From NCBI RefSeq assembly GCF_030490285.1, contig NZ_CP129884.1, forward strand, positions 1,054,001 through 1,118,000: a stretch of 64,000 bases of DNA. The letters run 5' to 3'. This document shows positions 28,604 to 36,587 of this stretch, piece by piece. The position numbers and the translations under genes were made by a program. Below the pieces are notes generated by a model. It had not been told where the DNA came from. It did no database searches and saw only the letters and a program-made list of their open reading frames with translations. The stretch's first letter is position 1. Every line of letters begins with the position of its first letter. Source of the stretch: Methylomonas montana (lineage in GTDB: Bacteria > Pseudomonadota > Gammaproteobacteria > Methylococcales > Methylomonadaceae).

Positions 28604-28870
28604 ATGAATTTGATTCCCGATTTAATCGGTTACCTGGCGGCAACCTTAACTACTGCTTCGTTTCTGCCGCAAGCGATTATGACCGTTAAAACCCGTGACA
28701 CCAGTTCCTTGTCGCTGGGTATGTACAGCATGTTTACCATGGGTGTGTTGTTTTGGTTGATCTATGGCATTTATCTAGCGAATGTCGCTATCGTCGCGGC
28801 CAATGCGGTGACATTCTTGCTGGCGGCATCCATTCTGACCGTTAAAGTGATGAACTTGTTACGTAAGTAA
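28604..28870 (+). CDS. SemiSWEET-type sugar transporter
   Basis: 88 residues from the ATG at 28604 (a TTG at 28595 is possible). Three membrane helices form one triple-helix bundle, with the PQ motif SFLPQAIMTVKTRDTSSLS after the first helix and an AANAVTFLLAA segment in the third. SemiSWEETs dimerise to make a small sugar uniporter, though many bacterial members have no proven substrate. It begins a few bases after the small membrane protein gene and probably shares its transcript. Confidence 0.85.
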   Translation: MNLIPDLIGYLAATLTTASFLPQAIMTVKTRDTSSLSLGMYSMFTMGVLFWLIYGIYLANVAIVAANAVTFLLAASILTVKVMNLLRK

Positions 28871-29070
28871 CATTGCATCAATCCCAATAATACCTCCTGG
28901 CATATTAGTTCCAAGTTTGGAGGAGTGTTTGGGGCGATCAAGCATCACATTATTTCCCGCCATCCCACCAGTTAGGCGCTACTTTTTAGGCGTTAAAGTT
29001 CCTATCAGTGCTTAATTGTTACAATAGCCCCATTACATAGTCGCGGACGGGTCGCCAGGAATAATAGGCA

Positions 29071-29607
29071 ATGAAAAGTAGAGACAGAAGACAAGGTGTG
29101 GTGCTAGTGCACACTGGCGAAGGCAAGGGCAAATCCTCCAGTGCCTTTGGCATGGTGTTTCGTGCCGCCGGCTGGGGCATGAAAGTGTGTGTGATCCAGT
29201 TCATCAAAGGTCAGTGGCAAACCGGCGAGCAACGGGCCGCAACGCGTTTCGAGGAAATCGAATGGCATGCCTTGGGTGACGGTTTTACCTGGGATACCAA
29301 GAATCCGGAACAGGATATTAAAACCAGTCGGGAAATTTGGGAGTTCAGCAAACAAAAAATACTTTCGGAAGCATTCGATCTGGTAATACTGGACGAAATC
29401 AATTATTGCTGCGGCTATGGTTGGATCAGCGGTCAGGAAATCGCCGATTTCATCAAAAACGACAAACCGACCTGGCTGCATCTGGTGTTGACCGGCCGCA
29501 ATGCGGCGCCGGAAGTCATCGAAGCCGCCGATACCGTCACCGAGATGGTTAAAATCAAACATGCTTATGCTGCAGGCATCAAGGCCGAGCAGGGTGTTGA
29601 ATTTTAA
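29071..29607 (+). CDS. cobO: Cob(I)yrinic acid a,c-diamide adenosyltransferase
   Basis: 178 residues of the CobO/BtuR family. The P-loop variant HTGEGKGKSSSAFG is near the N-terminus, followed by RAAGWGMKV, QFIKGQW and VILDEINYCCGYGW, with LTGRNAAPEVIEAAD near the end. It transfers the adenosyl group of ATP to the cobalt of corrinoids, either in cobalamin synthesis or in salvage. It is a single gene here and no cobalamin riboswitch was found in the 200 bp upstream. The ATG at 29071 is preceded by AGGAATAATAGGCA. Confidence 0.93.
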   Translation: MKSRDRRQGVVLVHTGEGKGKSSSAFGMVFRAAGWGMKVCVIQFIKGQWQTGEQRAATRFEEIEWHALGDGFTWDTKNPEQDIKTSREIWEFSKQKILSEAFDLVILDEINYCCGYGWISGQEIADFIKNDKPTWLHLVLTGRNAAPEVIEAADTVTEMVKIKHAYAAGIKAEQGVEF

Positions 29608-29671
29608 GCTGAAAAAAAACCGGGCTTCTGGCAAAATTGCCGCCTTTTTATTCCTAGGCAACAAGGTTACT

Positions 29672-30079
29672 ATGCAACAGGCAAAAAAACTTATCGAGCA
29701 ATACTACCAAGCATTCAACAACGGTGATATGGATACCTTCCTGAGTCTGTTGACTGACGATGTAGTGCATGACATCAATCAGGGTGGCCGCGAGCAAGGT
29801 AAGGCGGCATTTGCCGAGTTCATGAAAAAAATGAATCATCACTACAAAGAACAATTGGTGGATATGGTGATCATGGCCAACGAAGATGGTACCCGTGGCG
29901 CCGCTGAGTTTGTGGTGTTGGGAGAATACCTGAACACTGACGAAGGCTTGCCGGAAGCCAATGGCCAGACTTATCGCCTGCCTGCCGGTGCGTTTTTCGA
30001 CATTCGCGACGGCAAAGTGGCGCGCATCACCAATTACTACAATCTGGGCGATTGGATCGCTCAAGTCGATCCGCAATAA
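29672..30079 (+). CDS. Ketosteroid isomerase-related (NTF2-like) protein
   Basis: 135 residues from the ATG at 29672; the open frame extends upstream into cobO but without family character. The protein has the SnoaL/NTF2-like fold: IEQYYQAFNNGDMDTFLSLLTDDVVHDIN at the start, GAAEFVVLGEYL in the middle and LPAGAFFDIRDGKVARITNYYNL at the end. It matches the TIGR02096 group (ketosteroid isomerase-related). Members are small cytoplasmic enzymes or binding proteins of unproven function; steroid chemistry is not implied. Confidence 0.8.
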   Translation: MQQAKKLIEQYYQAFNNGDMDTFLSLLTDDVVHDINQGGREQGKAAFAEFMKKMNHHYKEQLVDMVIMANEDGTRGAAEFVVLGEYLNTDEGLPEANGQTYRLPAGAFFDIRDGKVARITNYYNLGDWIAQVDPQ

Positions 30080-30121
30080 GGCATTTGCCTGGCTCATTGC
30101 CGATACCGGTCATTTCGCATA

Positions 30122-30148
30122 GAATCCGAAGCGTGACACTTCGGATTC
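30122..30148. terminator. Perfect 10-bp hairpin after the NTF2-like gene
   Basis: GAATCCGAAG/CTTCGGATTC around the loop CGTGACA. No T-run follows on either strand, so it is either a Rho-assisted terminator for the gene ending at 30079 or an RNA-stabilising stem. Confidence 0.5.
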
Positions 30149-30184
30149 GCCGAAAAAATAACTACAAAACAGAGGAGAGCAACA

Positions 30185-30547
30185 ATGGGTGAAACACAGA
30201 AATTGATGATCGCTGTCGTGGGGGTGTTTGTAGCCGGTTTTATATTGGTTGGTGTGAGCAAGGATCAGAGCAACGAGGAAAAAGAGGCTGCAGCCCAAAT
30301 CCGTACCTTGGTAGCCATGCAGGAAATGGCCAACCAAAAATGCCCGAAATTGATCGAAAATAAAACCGGTACCCAGGTGTATTTCCCTTCCAAGACCGAT
30401 ACCGATAAAGCCACTTATGTGACGATGGAATGGATAGGCGAAAAGGATTCCAATTTCAAAACCGCGTCTTGCACACTGCATTTGTCGCTGGGCGGTGTCT
30501 CCAAGCTGGTGATCGACGACAAAGTTTTGATTGATAAGAAAATCTAG
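30185..30547 (+). CDS. Membrane-anchored protein of unknown function
   Basis: 120 residues with one N-terminal hydrophobic segment (residues 7-24) that would act as a signal anchor, followed by a charged helix (DQSNEEKEAAAQ) and a small extracytoplasmic domain with two cysteines (QKCPK and ASCTL). It has a clear ribosome site (GAGGAGAGC) before the ATG. I do not recognise the family. Confidence 0.65.
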   Translation: MGETQKLMIAVVGVFVAGFILVGVSKDQSNEEKEAAAQIRTLVAMQEMANQKCPKLIENKTGTQVYFPSKTDTDKATYVTMEWIGEKDSNFKTASCTLHLSLGGVSKLVIDDKVLIDKKI

Positions 30548-30734
30548 TTGAAAACGGCGTTTTTGCTGGGCAGTGGAAACGTCGTCTTGTCTTTAACGAA
30601 ATTGGTTATAAGGCGCTTATGCCGCTAGCCGATTTTGTTAGTCTGTTTTCTGAACATGGACGCCATGCCTCGCTATCGTCGAGGCATGGCTATCCTACCG
30701 CAACAGATTTCGCGCCTGACACCCCTCTTAATGC

Positions 30735-30994
30735 TGAGCATGCAGGACCCCAACGCTATATGTATTGGTGTGCACCGGTTCGCGCTGCGCCTGTGCCGGC
30801 GAAGATCCGGCCCCTTGCTTTGCGTGCAGCCGGATGGGGTCTGGTATTATGCGCTGGACAGCGTCAAATTCGACAGCATCATTCTGCAACATTTATTGGC
30901 TGGCGAACCGGTGGGGAATGGGGGTTTGATCAAGGGCCTATTTGCGTGCGTCAGGCGTTTCAGACCAATAACGGTCAAGAATAATAAGAGGTGA
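30735..30994 (+). pseudogene. Remnant of a thioredoxin-like [2Fe-2S] ferredoxin gene
   Basis: Two pieces of one family are found in different frames. In one frame, starting at 30762, VLVCTGSRCA matches the N-terminal cysteine region of small [2Fe-2S] ferredoxins. In another frame, GPLLCVQPDGVWYYALDS and then LQHLLAGEPV matches their C-terminal end. The middle part, with the other cluster cysteines, is missing, and the first frame has stops just upstream. A deletion plus frame changes explain this. The overlapping 119-codon ORF (30635-30994) is therefore not a functional protein. An overlapping frame with QRY before the VLVC stretch hints at further small indels. Confidence 0.5.
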
Positions 30995-30998
30995 AAAG

Positions 30999-31328
30999 AT
31001 GGCGGATACCACCATCCAAAGAGGTGTTTTAAAAACCTGGAAAGACGACAGAGGCTTCGGTTTTATCCAGCCCGACAATGGCGATAAGGATATTTTTGTG
31101 CATATCTCCTCGCTGACAGGCATGGCGCGGCGACCGGTGCGCGGCGACGTGATGTTTTATGAAATTGCCCGTGATACCGGCGGCAAGTTGAAAGCTGTCA
31201 ATACCCGAATAGAGGGCGTTGCCTATCAAGAAAAAACCGGTAAACCGGCCAAAATCTGGCTGTGGTTGCTGGCGGTGTTGCTGGGATTGATCAGCGCGGC
31301 GGTAGCTGCTTATTTTTCGATAATCTAG
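30999..31328 (+). CDS. Cold-shock domain protein with C-terminal membrane helix
   Basis: 109 residues. Residues 8-70 form a cold-shock domain with GVLKTWKDDRGFGFIQP (RNP1-like) and DIFVHISS (RNP2-like), which binds single-stranded RNA or DNA. Residues 84-106 are a hydrophobic helix (IWLWLLAVLLGLISAAVAAYF), placing the domain on the inner face of the membrane. An AAGAGGTG ribosome site precedes the start. Similar fusions (CSD plus DUF1294 or one helix) exist in other proteobacteria; a role in localising RNA at the membrane is inference. Confidence 0.85.
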   Translation: MADTTIQRGVLKTWKDDRGFGFIQPDNGDKDIFVHISSLTGMARRPVRGDVMFYEIARDTGGKLKAVNTRIEGVAYQEKTGKPAKIWLWLLAVLLGLISAAVAAYFSII

Positions 31329-31389
31329 CGTCAAGCTGTCATCGGCGGCGGCTATATTGACCGTATTTATTTAACGTAAAGAGTAAAAC

Positions 31390-32025
31390 ATGGACTGGCT
31401 GCACTATCTGATCGACATCCTGCTGCATATCGATAAACATTTGGCCAATATCATCAGCGAGTACGGTACGCTGACTTACGCGATTTTGTTTATGGTCATT
31501 TTTATCGAGACCGGCTTCGTGGTGATGCCGTTTCTGCCGGGCGATTCTTTATTGTTTGCCGCCGGCGCTTTTCTGGCGATGGACGCGTTCAATCTGCCGA
31601 TATTGCTCGGCGTGCTGGCTTTCGCGGCGATATTGGGCGATACCGTCAACTATTGGATAGGCCGTAGCATTGGCCAGCGCGCATATACGCTGAGCTGGGT
31701 TAATCGTGAACATCTCGATCGCGCTCAAGCGTTTTACGATACTTACGGCGGCAAAACCATCGTGCTGGCGCGCTTCGTGCCGATCGTGCGCACCTTTGCA
31801 CCGTTCGTGGCCGGTATAGGCCGGATGCCTTATAGTTATTTCATTTTGTATAACATCGTCGGCGGCGTCGCCTGGGTGTTGATCTGTGTGTTCGCCGGTT
31901 ATTTCTTCGGCAATATCCCGGTGGTCAAGCAAAACTTTGAGTTAGTGATTTTAGGCATCGTGGCGATTTCCATCCTGCCGATCATCCTGGAAGTTTTGAA
32001 AGCCCGTAAGCAAGCGCAGCCATAG
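31390..32025 (+). CDS. DedA family membrane protein
   Basis: 211 residues with about five to six membrane segments. It carries the DedA signatures FIETGFVVMPFLPGDSLLFAAG, GDTVNYWIGR, YGGKTIVLARFVPIVRTFAPFVAGIG and the later YNIVGGVAW. DedA proteins are putative scramblases or transporters of undecaprenyl phosphate and phospholipids and affect membrane potential and division. It is followed by the PerM-type permease 13 bp downstream, so the two are probably cotranscribed. Confidence 0.9.
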   Translation: MDWLHYLIDILLHIDKHLANIISEYGTLTYAILFMVIFIETGFVVMPFLPGDSLLFAAGAFLAMDAFNLPILLGVLAFAAILGDTVNYWIGRSIGQRAYTLSWVNREHLDRAQAFYDTYGGKTIVLARFVPIVRTFAPFVAGIGRMPYSYFILYNIVGGVAWVLICVFAGYFFGNIPVVKQNFELVILGIVAISILPIILEVLKARKQAQP

Positions 32026-32038
32026 AGAGGACGCCAAA

Positions 32039-33118
32039 ATGGTAGAGATGAACGATTCGCAAAAATGGTTTGTGTTGGCCTTTGTCGTTGCCTTCGGTTG
32101 CGTGATTTATCTATTGGCGCCGGTGCTGATGCCTTTTGCCTTCGCGGCGATTCTTGCGTATCTTGGCGATCCTGTGGTGGATAGGCTGGAAACCGTGCAA
32201 TTTCGCGGTTGGCGTCTGAACCGGACGCTGGCGGTGATGGTGGTGTTTTCCGGCATTATTTTCTCGATTGCCGCGTTGCTGATCGTGATTATTCCGGCAC
32301 TGGAATATCAGATCGGCGAGTTCATCGACAAACTGCCGTCTTATTTGAACTGGATTAACAAATCGGTGATTCCGGTTCTGCAAAAATATTTGGGGCGCAG
32401 TATTCGGCCTTTGCGCGAAGAGCAGTTGATTAACTTGATCAAAGGCCATTGGCAAGACGGTGGCGGTGCTGCCGAAAACCTGATTGCATCGGTCTCGCAT
32501 TCCGGCGCGGTGATTATCGGTTGGGCGATGAATCTGGTGCTGATCCCGGTGATCACCTTTTATTTGCTGCGCGATTGGGACAAATTGATGGCGCAAATTC
32601 ACGATCTGTTTCCGCGTCGCTTTGCCGGCACCGTCGCCAAGTTGGCGGGCGAGGCCGACGATGTCTTGGGTGCGTTCATGCGCGGCCAGTTTTACGTGAT
32701 GTTAGCGCAGGGTGTGATTTATAGCGTCGGCTTGTGGATGGTCGATCTGGAGCTGGCTTTGGTGATCGGCATGATGGCCGGCTTGGTCAGTTTCGTGCCA
32801 TATATGGGCGTCATTACTGGGGTTATTTTTGCCAGCATGTCGGCCCTGCTGCAATTTCAGGATGCGGTGCATTTGCTACCGGTATTGATCGTGTTTGCGG
32901 TTGGACAGAGTATAGAAGGCATGGTGCTGACACCCTGGTTGGTGGGCAACAAGATCGGATTACACCCGGTGGCGGTGATGTTTGCGGTATTGGCCGGCGG
33001 CCGCTTGTTCGGATTTTTAGGCGTATTACTGGCGTTGCCGGTGGCCTCGGTCATCATGGTGCTGCTGCGTCATGTGCATGAGCGCTATACCTTTAGCGGC
33101 TTTTATAGTAACGGCTAG
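32039..33118 (+). CDS. AI-2E family (PerM-type) permease
   Basis: 359 residues. Hydrophobic segments at the start (two to three helices), a soluble stretch at about 95-150, then five more helices, ending in GLHPVAVMFAVLAGGRLFGFLGVLLALPVASVIMVLL, the family signature. The group includes TqsA (AI-2 export) and Na+/H+ antiporters, so the substrate cannot be assigned. An AGAGAGGA ribosome site precedes the ATG at 32039; an ATG three codons later is also possible. Confidence 0.88.
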   Translation: MVEMNDSQKWFVLAFVVAFGCVIYLLAPVLMPFAFAAILAYLGDPVVDRLETVQFRGWRLNRTLAVMVVFSGIIFSIAALLIVIIPALEYQIGEFIDKLPSYLNWINKSVIPVLQKYLGRSIRPLREEQLINLIKGHWQDGGGAAENLIASVSHSGAVIIGWAMNLVLIPVITFYLLRDWDKLMAQIHDLFPRRFAGTVAKLAGEADDVLGAFMRGQFYVMLAQGVIYSVGLWMVDLELALVIGMMAGLVSFVPYMGVITGVIFASMSALLQFQDAVHLLPVLIVFAVGQSIEGMVLTPWLVGNKIGLHPVAVMFAVLAGGRLFGFLGVLLALPVASVIMVLLRHVHERYTFSGFYSNG

Positions 33119-33126
33119 AGCTGGCG

Positions 33127-33900
33127 ATGCGTAGGGCTGTGGTACTGGCGGTATTGCTGGGAGCGGTTTCCGTTGGCTATGCCAGCGATAATGGCCGTGA
33201 ACAGAATTACGCGGTGGAGATACAGCAACAGCTGACGATGGGGCAGGCGCTCTGGTTGCAGGCGGCAGGTCAGACGTTTTTGGGGCTATACACCGAAACG
33301 GAAAAGACCGATAACAGTAATGTGGTGATCATACTGCACGATATGGGCGAGCATCCCGATGCCAAACCCTTGATACATCGCTTGAGAACGACGTTGCCGC
33401 TACACAATTGGGCCAGTTTGGCTTTGCAGATGCCGATCAGGGAAAGCGGCGCGAACCGGGACGATTATTATCCGCTGTTCGATGAAGCCCGCGAGCGTAT
33501 CGATGCGGCGGTCGATTATCTGCTGAAAAACGGCGCGAAGCATATCTCGATTGTCGGCTACGGTATGGGCGCCTTGATGGCGGCTTATCGGCTTAGCGAA
33601 AAACCCAACGATGTGATGGCGCTGGTGTCGATTAGTTTGCCGGTGCCGCAAACCACGGCCAGCCAGGCGCAAAGTCTCGATTTGATTAAAAAAGTGCAAA
33701 TGCCTTTTTTGGATGTGTATGCCGAGTTCGATTTACCGGCGGTAATCGATAGTGCCCGGCAGCGGCGCATGGCCGGCAAGGACAATCCGGTCTATCGGCA
33801 GATAAGAATGGATGGCGAGGATCATGGCTATCAACAAGATTACGAGTTGCTGGTAAAGCGCGTATACAGTTGGCTGACCGCGACGGTCAGCGAAGATTAA
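33127..33900 (+). CDS. DUF3530 family secreted alpha/beta-hydrolase-like protein
   Basis: 257 residues with a signal peptide (about 1-20, ending GYAS). The body has the alpha/beta hydrolase outline: VVIILHDMGEHPD, a nucleophile-elbow-like VGYGMGA where Ser would be expected but Met stands, DLPAV and a late DHGYQQD with the His. The Ser-to-Met change in the GxSxG motif makes ordinary hydrolase activity doubtful. It fits DUF3530, common in gammaproteobacteria. It begins 8 bp after the permease. Confidence 0.7.
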   Translation: MRRAVVLAVLLGAVSVGYASDNGREQNYAVEIQQQLTMGQALWLQAAGQTFLGLYTETEKTDNSNVVIILHDMGEHPDAKPLIHRLRTTLPLHNWASLALQMPIRESGANRDDYYPLFDEARERIDAAVDYLLKNGAKHISIVGYGMGALMAAYRLSEKPNDVMALVSISLPVPQTTASQAQSLDLIKKVQMPFLDVYAEFDLPAVIDSARQRRMAGKDNPVYRQIRMDGEDHGYQQDYELLVKRVYSWLTATVSED

Positions 33901-33924
33901 TCATTTTTACAAAAGGTGTGACAC

Positions 33925-34161
33925 ATGCTTTTAACCGACGAATTAGTCGCGGAAATTAAATTTTTATCCTTATTTAATCTTGAATCTGCGCAAGAAGGTG
34001 TCAAGGTGCACGGTAATGCCGACCCCCATTTGATCAACGCGGCCCAGCGCCTGTTCGACAAGGGTTTGATCACCCAGCACGACGGCGGCTATCTGACTGA
34101 TTTGGGTATAGAAGTAGCCGAACATGCGCAAAAGATGTTGACCATATTAACGTCCAATTAA
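33925..34161 (+). CDS. TIGR02647 family small protein
   Basis: 78 residues, mostly helical, matching the short conserved proteobacterial family TIGR02647 (LLTDELVAEIKFLSLFNLESAQEG...LFDKGLITQHDGGYLTDLG). Probably a DNA- or protein-binding winged-helix-like protein; function unknown. An AAAAGGTG ribosome site precedes the ATG. Confidence 0.8.
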   Translation: MLLTDELVAEIKFLSLFNLESAQEGVKVHGNADPHLINAAQRLFDKGLITQHDGGYLTDLGIEVAEHAQKMLTILTSN

Positions 34162-34168
34162 CCAGGCG

Positions 34169-34534
34169 CTAAAGCCCCAATTCAAATAGCCATTTTAGCG
34201 AAACGTAGACGATTAGACAGATAATCAGGCTGTAGCCGAAAAATCGTCCGGGTTTGTTTAGGTTATGGCGCAAAAAGCCGGCCGTTTGGCCGTGGGCTTT
34301 TAATTGCAGATACAGCGCGCGCTGGTTGGCCGCGCGTTGTAGCTGATATTCATCAAATAAGCCTTGCGCTTTCTCTAAGTCTGCGGGTTGGTATAGCCAA
34401 ATGGCTGGCATGGAAATGCCCCAGTTGCCGGCGGAAGTTTCATAGAAATCAATATCATGGTTGGCCAATAATTGACGGACATCGTCGGCTTCGTCGGCGG
34501 GTACGCCGCGTAATGAAAAAAATAATATAGCCAT
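34169..34534 (-). CDS. DUF6164-type membrane-associated protein
   Basis: 121 residues. The N-terminal half (FSLRGVPADEADDVRQLLANHDIDFYETSAGNWGISMPAIWL) is a small DUF2007-like domain, and residues 98-118 form one C-terminal membrane helix. It matches the family recorded as DUF6164. Function unknown. Its end faces the end of the TIGR02647 gene with 7 bp between. Confidence 0.75.
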   Translation of the reverse strand: MAILFFSLRGVPADEADDVRQLLANHDIDFYETSAGNWGISMPAIWLYQPADLEKAQGLFDEYQLQRAANQRALYLQLKAHGQTAGFLRHNLNKPGRFFGYSLIICLIVYVSLKWLFELGL

Positions 34535-34699
34535 GGCGGTTAAAGTTCTATTGGAAATAGCAATTATAAAGCAAGCGCCGTTGTCGGAATTTTATTCAAT
34601 CGGTGGCGTCCAGGTAATCCTGGTTGCACCCGTGTGGTCTATCAAGGCCGCGGCAATCTGCTGACTGCAGTGTTCGATTGGCAACGCTAAGTAAATTGT

Positions 34700-35515
34700 T
34701 TAGCGCTGGCAGTTACCGCAATAATAGCTGGCGCGTTGACCTATCTTGAGATGCTGGATCGGTTCCGCGCAGCTCAGACAGGGCTGGCCGCCTCGGCCGT
34801 AAACCCGCAGCGATTGTTTGAAATAGCCTGGTTTACCGTCCGCGTTGGTAAAGTCGCGCAAGGTGGTGCCGCCTTGTTCTATGGCTTGTTGCAGCACGGT
34901 TTTGATGGCTTCTACCAACTGTCGGCATTCTTCCGCGTCTAGCTGGCCGGCAGGCCGGGTCGGCTGTACGCTCGCTAAAAATAAGGCTTCGCTAGCGTAA
35001 ATATTACCCACGCCGACTACGATATGGCTGTCCATAATCAGGGATTTGATCGGCACGGCGCGGCCGGCGGCACGCTGGCATAAGTAGTTGGCATCGAATT
35101 CCGCCGATAGCGGTTCCGGACCCAGGTTCACCAGCAAGGGATGGGCTTTGACATCGGTATCGCACCATAACACTGCGCCGAACTTACGCTGATCGTTCAA
35201 TCGCAAGACCGTGTCGTCGGCAAAGACGAAGTCGATATGATCGTGTTTGCCGGCCGCTTGCTCTGGCGCGGTGATTCGTAAATTGCCGGACATGCCCAAA
35301 TGCAGGATGAGGGTGCCTTTGGCGGTGGCAAGCAGCAGATATTTGCCGCGCCTTTCGATGCTGTCCAGGCGTAGGCCGGGCAAATCCAGCGCCAGCGACT
35401 CGGGCACTGGCCAGCGCAAGCGGGCCTGGCGCACGATCACGGTCTTGAAGATTTTGCCCTCAATATGTGGCGTGATGCCGCGCCGGCTGGTTTCAACCTC
35501 GGGTAATTCCGGCAT
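34700..35515 (-). CDS. mutM: Formamidopyrimidine-DNA glycosylase (Fpg)
   Basis: 271 residues, usual length. The catalytic N-terminus PELPEVE gives Pro2 and Glu3; the lysine in RRGKYLLL and the helix-two-turn-helix GVGNIYASEALF follow, then a C-terminal zinc finger CLSC-x16-CGNC. It removes 8-oxoguanine and formamidopyrimidines and cleaves the abasic site, in the cytoplasm. It lies 9 bp downstream of hflD on the same strand. Confidence 0.95.
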   Translation of the reverse strand: MPELPEVETSRRGITPHIEGKIFKTVIVRQARLRWPVPESLALDLPGLRLDSIERRGKYLLLATAKGTLILHLGMSGNLRITAPEQAAGKHDHIDFVFADDTVLRLNDQRKFGAVLWCDTDVKAHPLLVNLGPEPLSAEFDANYLCQRAAGRAVPIKSLIMDSHIVVGVGNIYASEALFLASVQPTRPAGQLDAEECRQLVEAIKTVLQQAIEQGGTTLRDFTNADGKPGYFKQSLRVYGRGGQPCLSCAEPIQHLKIGQRASYYCGNCQR

Positions 35516-35524
35516 GGGGCGGTA

Positions 35525-36148
35525 TTAGACTTGGGTCAGTAAAAACTTGGCTTCGGCGCGGATTTTTTGACGTGCGAACAATAGCTTCCAACGGCTGCCG
35601 CCACATTGTCGCCATAACAAAGCCGCGCGAATGCCCGCCAACAACAAGGCGCGAATTTTATTGACGGTGCCCTGATTACCGAGGTATTGCTGGTCGCCTT
35701 GCACCATGATGCGCGGTTGCAAGGTGCTGATGGTGCTGTGGTAAACGTCTGCAAGATTGGCTAGCACATTCTCATGCAGCACGCCGAAATGTTCGGCTTG
35801 GGACTGGGCTCTGGTCATGCCGATTTGGATAGTCTTTTGCATATCCGCTTTCGAGACCAGCTGTTTTTGCAGATAGACCAGCTGCGCCGCGTAACGGGCT
35901 TGCTCGTGACTGGCCAGTACGCGGCTGCCCAATTGCGTGTCAAGCTGTTGCAGGCCGTGCTCTATGCCGCTTAAGCCGCCGTAGATATCGATAACGCTAT
36001 CGGAATCGATTTTTAGCAGGCTGGCGATGCTGGCTTCCAGCGCGGAGGTCTGACAATTGCCGGTAGTGGCCAGTTGATGGACCAGCGAGCAGGCTTGGGC
36101 GATGCCGGCCAAGGCGATGGTTTGGTTGCTGAGTGTGTTTAAAGACAT
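35525..36148 (-). CDS. hflD: High frequency lysogenization protein HflD
   Basis: 207 residues, all helical, matching HflD (QTIALAGIAQACSLVHQLATTG, GLSGIEHGL, then VNKIRALLLAGIRAALLWRQCGG near the end). E. coli HflD is a membrane-associated protein that binds phage lambda CII; its own host role is unclear. In many gammaproteobacteria it follows mnmA; here mnmA is absent and the gene sits between a rhodanese and mutM. Confidence 0.88.
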   Translation of the reverse strand: MSLNTLSNQTIALAGIAQACSLVHQLATTGNCQTSALEASIASLLKIDSDSVIDIYGGLSGIEHGLQQLDTQLGSRVLASHEQARYAAQLVYLQKQLVSKADMQKTIQIGMTRAQSQAEHFGVLHENVLANLADVYHSTISTLQPRIMVQGDQQYLGNQGTVNKIRALLLAGIRAALLWRQCGGSRWKLLFARQKIRAEAKFLLTQV

Positions 36149-36149
36149 G

Positions 36150-36587
36150 TTATTTACAGGCGGTGGTCAAGCAATCGGTTTTAACCGGATGGCCTTCTTT
36201 GATCCACGATTGGATGCCATTGGATAAATGATAGACGTTTTTCATGCCCAGTTGCTCGGTCAGGATTTGGCCTATCTTGGTGCTGCGGTTGCCGGAACGG
36301 CACACCAAGATCACCGCTTGGTCCGGTGAAGATTTCAGCTTTTCCAGGTCGGTCACCCATTTTTCCTGGTCGAAGCGGCCGTTGCTATCAAAGGATTGCA
36401 GCTTTTGGCTGTCGGGAATTACGCCGGTCGACTGCCACTCCGGCTCGGTGCGGATGTCGATGACTAAAGCATTGCCGTTTTGCTGCATGCTTAACAACTG
36501 TTCGGCCGTTACTCGGCCAAGTTCCGTTGCGTACAGTGGGGCGGCAAATAGGCAAGCTAGCCAGAATAAAGTCAGTCTAAATTTCAT
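36150..36587 (-). CDS. Periplasmic rhodanese-like protein
   Basis: 145 residues with a signal peptide (1-20, ending LYA). A single rhodanese domain follows, with the active-site loop CRSGNRS (about 110-116), which has the length typical of sulfurtransferases. Two more cysteines near the C-terminus (TDCLTTACK) could form a redox pair. It would bind sulfane sulfur in the periplasm. It ends 1 bp before hflD and is divergent from copZ; a link to copper or sulfur stress is possible but unproven. Confidence 0.85.
   Translation of the reverse strand: MKFRLTLFWLACLFAAPLYATELGRVTAEQLLSMQQNGNALVIDIRTEPEWQSTGVIPDSQKLQSFDSNGRFDQEKWVTDLEKLKSSPDQAVILVCRSGNRSTKIGQILTEQLGMKNVYHLSNGIQSWIKEGHPVKTDCLTTACK

Noticed and set aside
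28871-29070. Cobalamin riboswitch expected before cobO
   Set aside because: No B12-box-like GCCACTG sequence or matching helices were seen.
30619-30984. 121-codon ORF overlapping the ferredoxin remnant
   Set aside because: Different frame from both ferredoxin-like pieces and no family resemblance.
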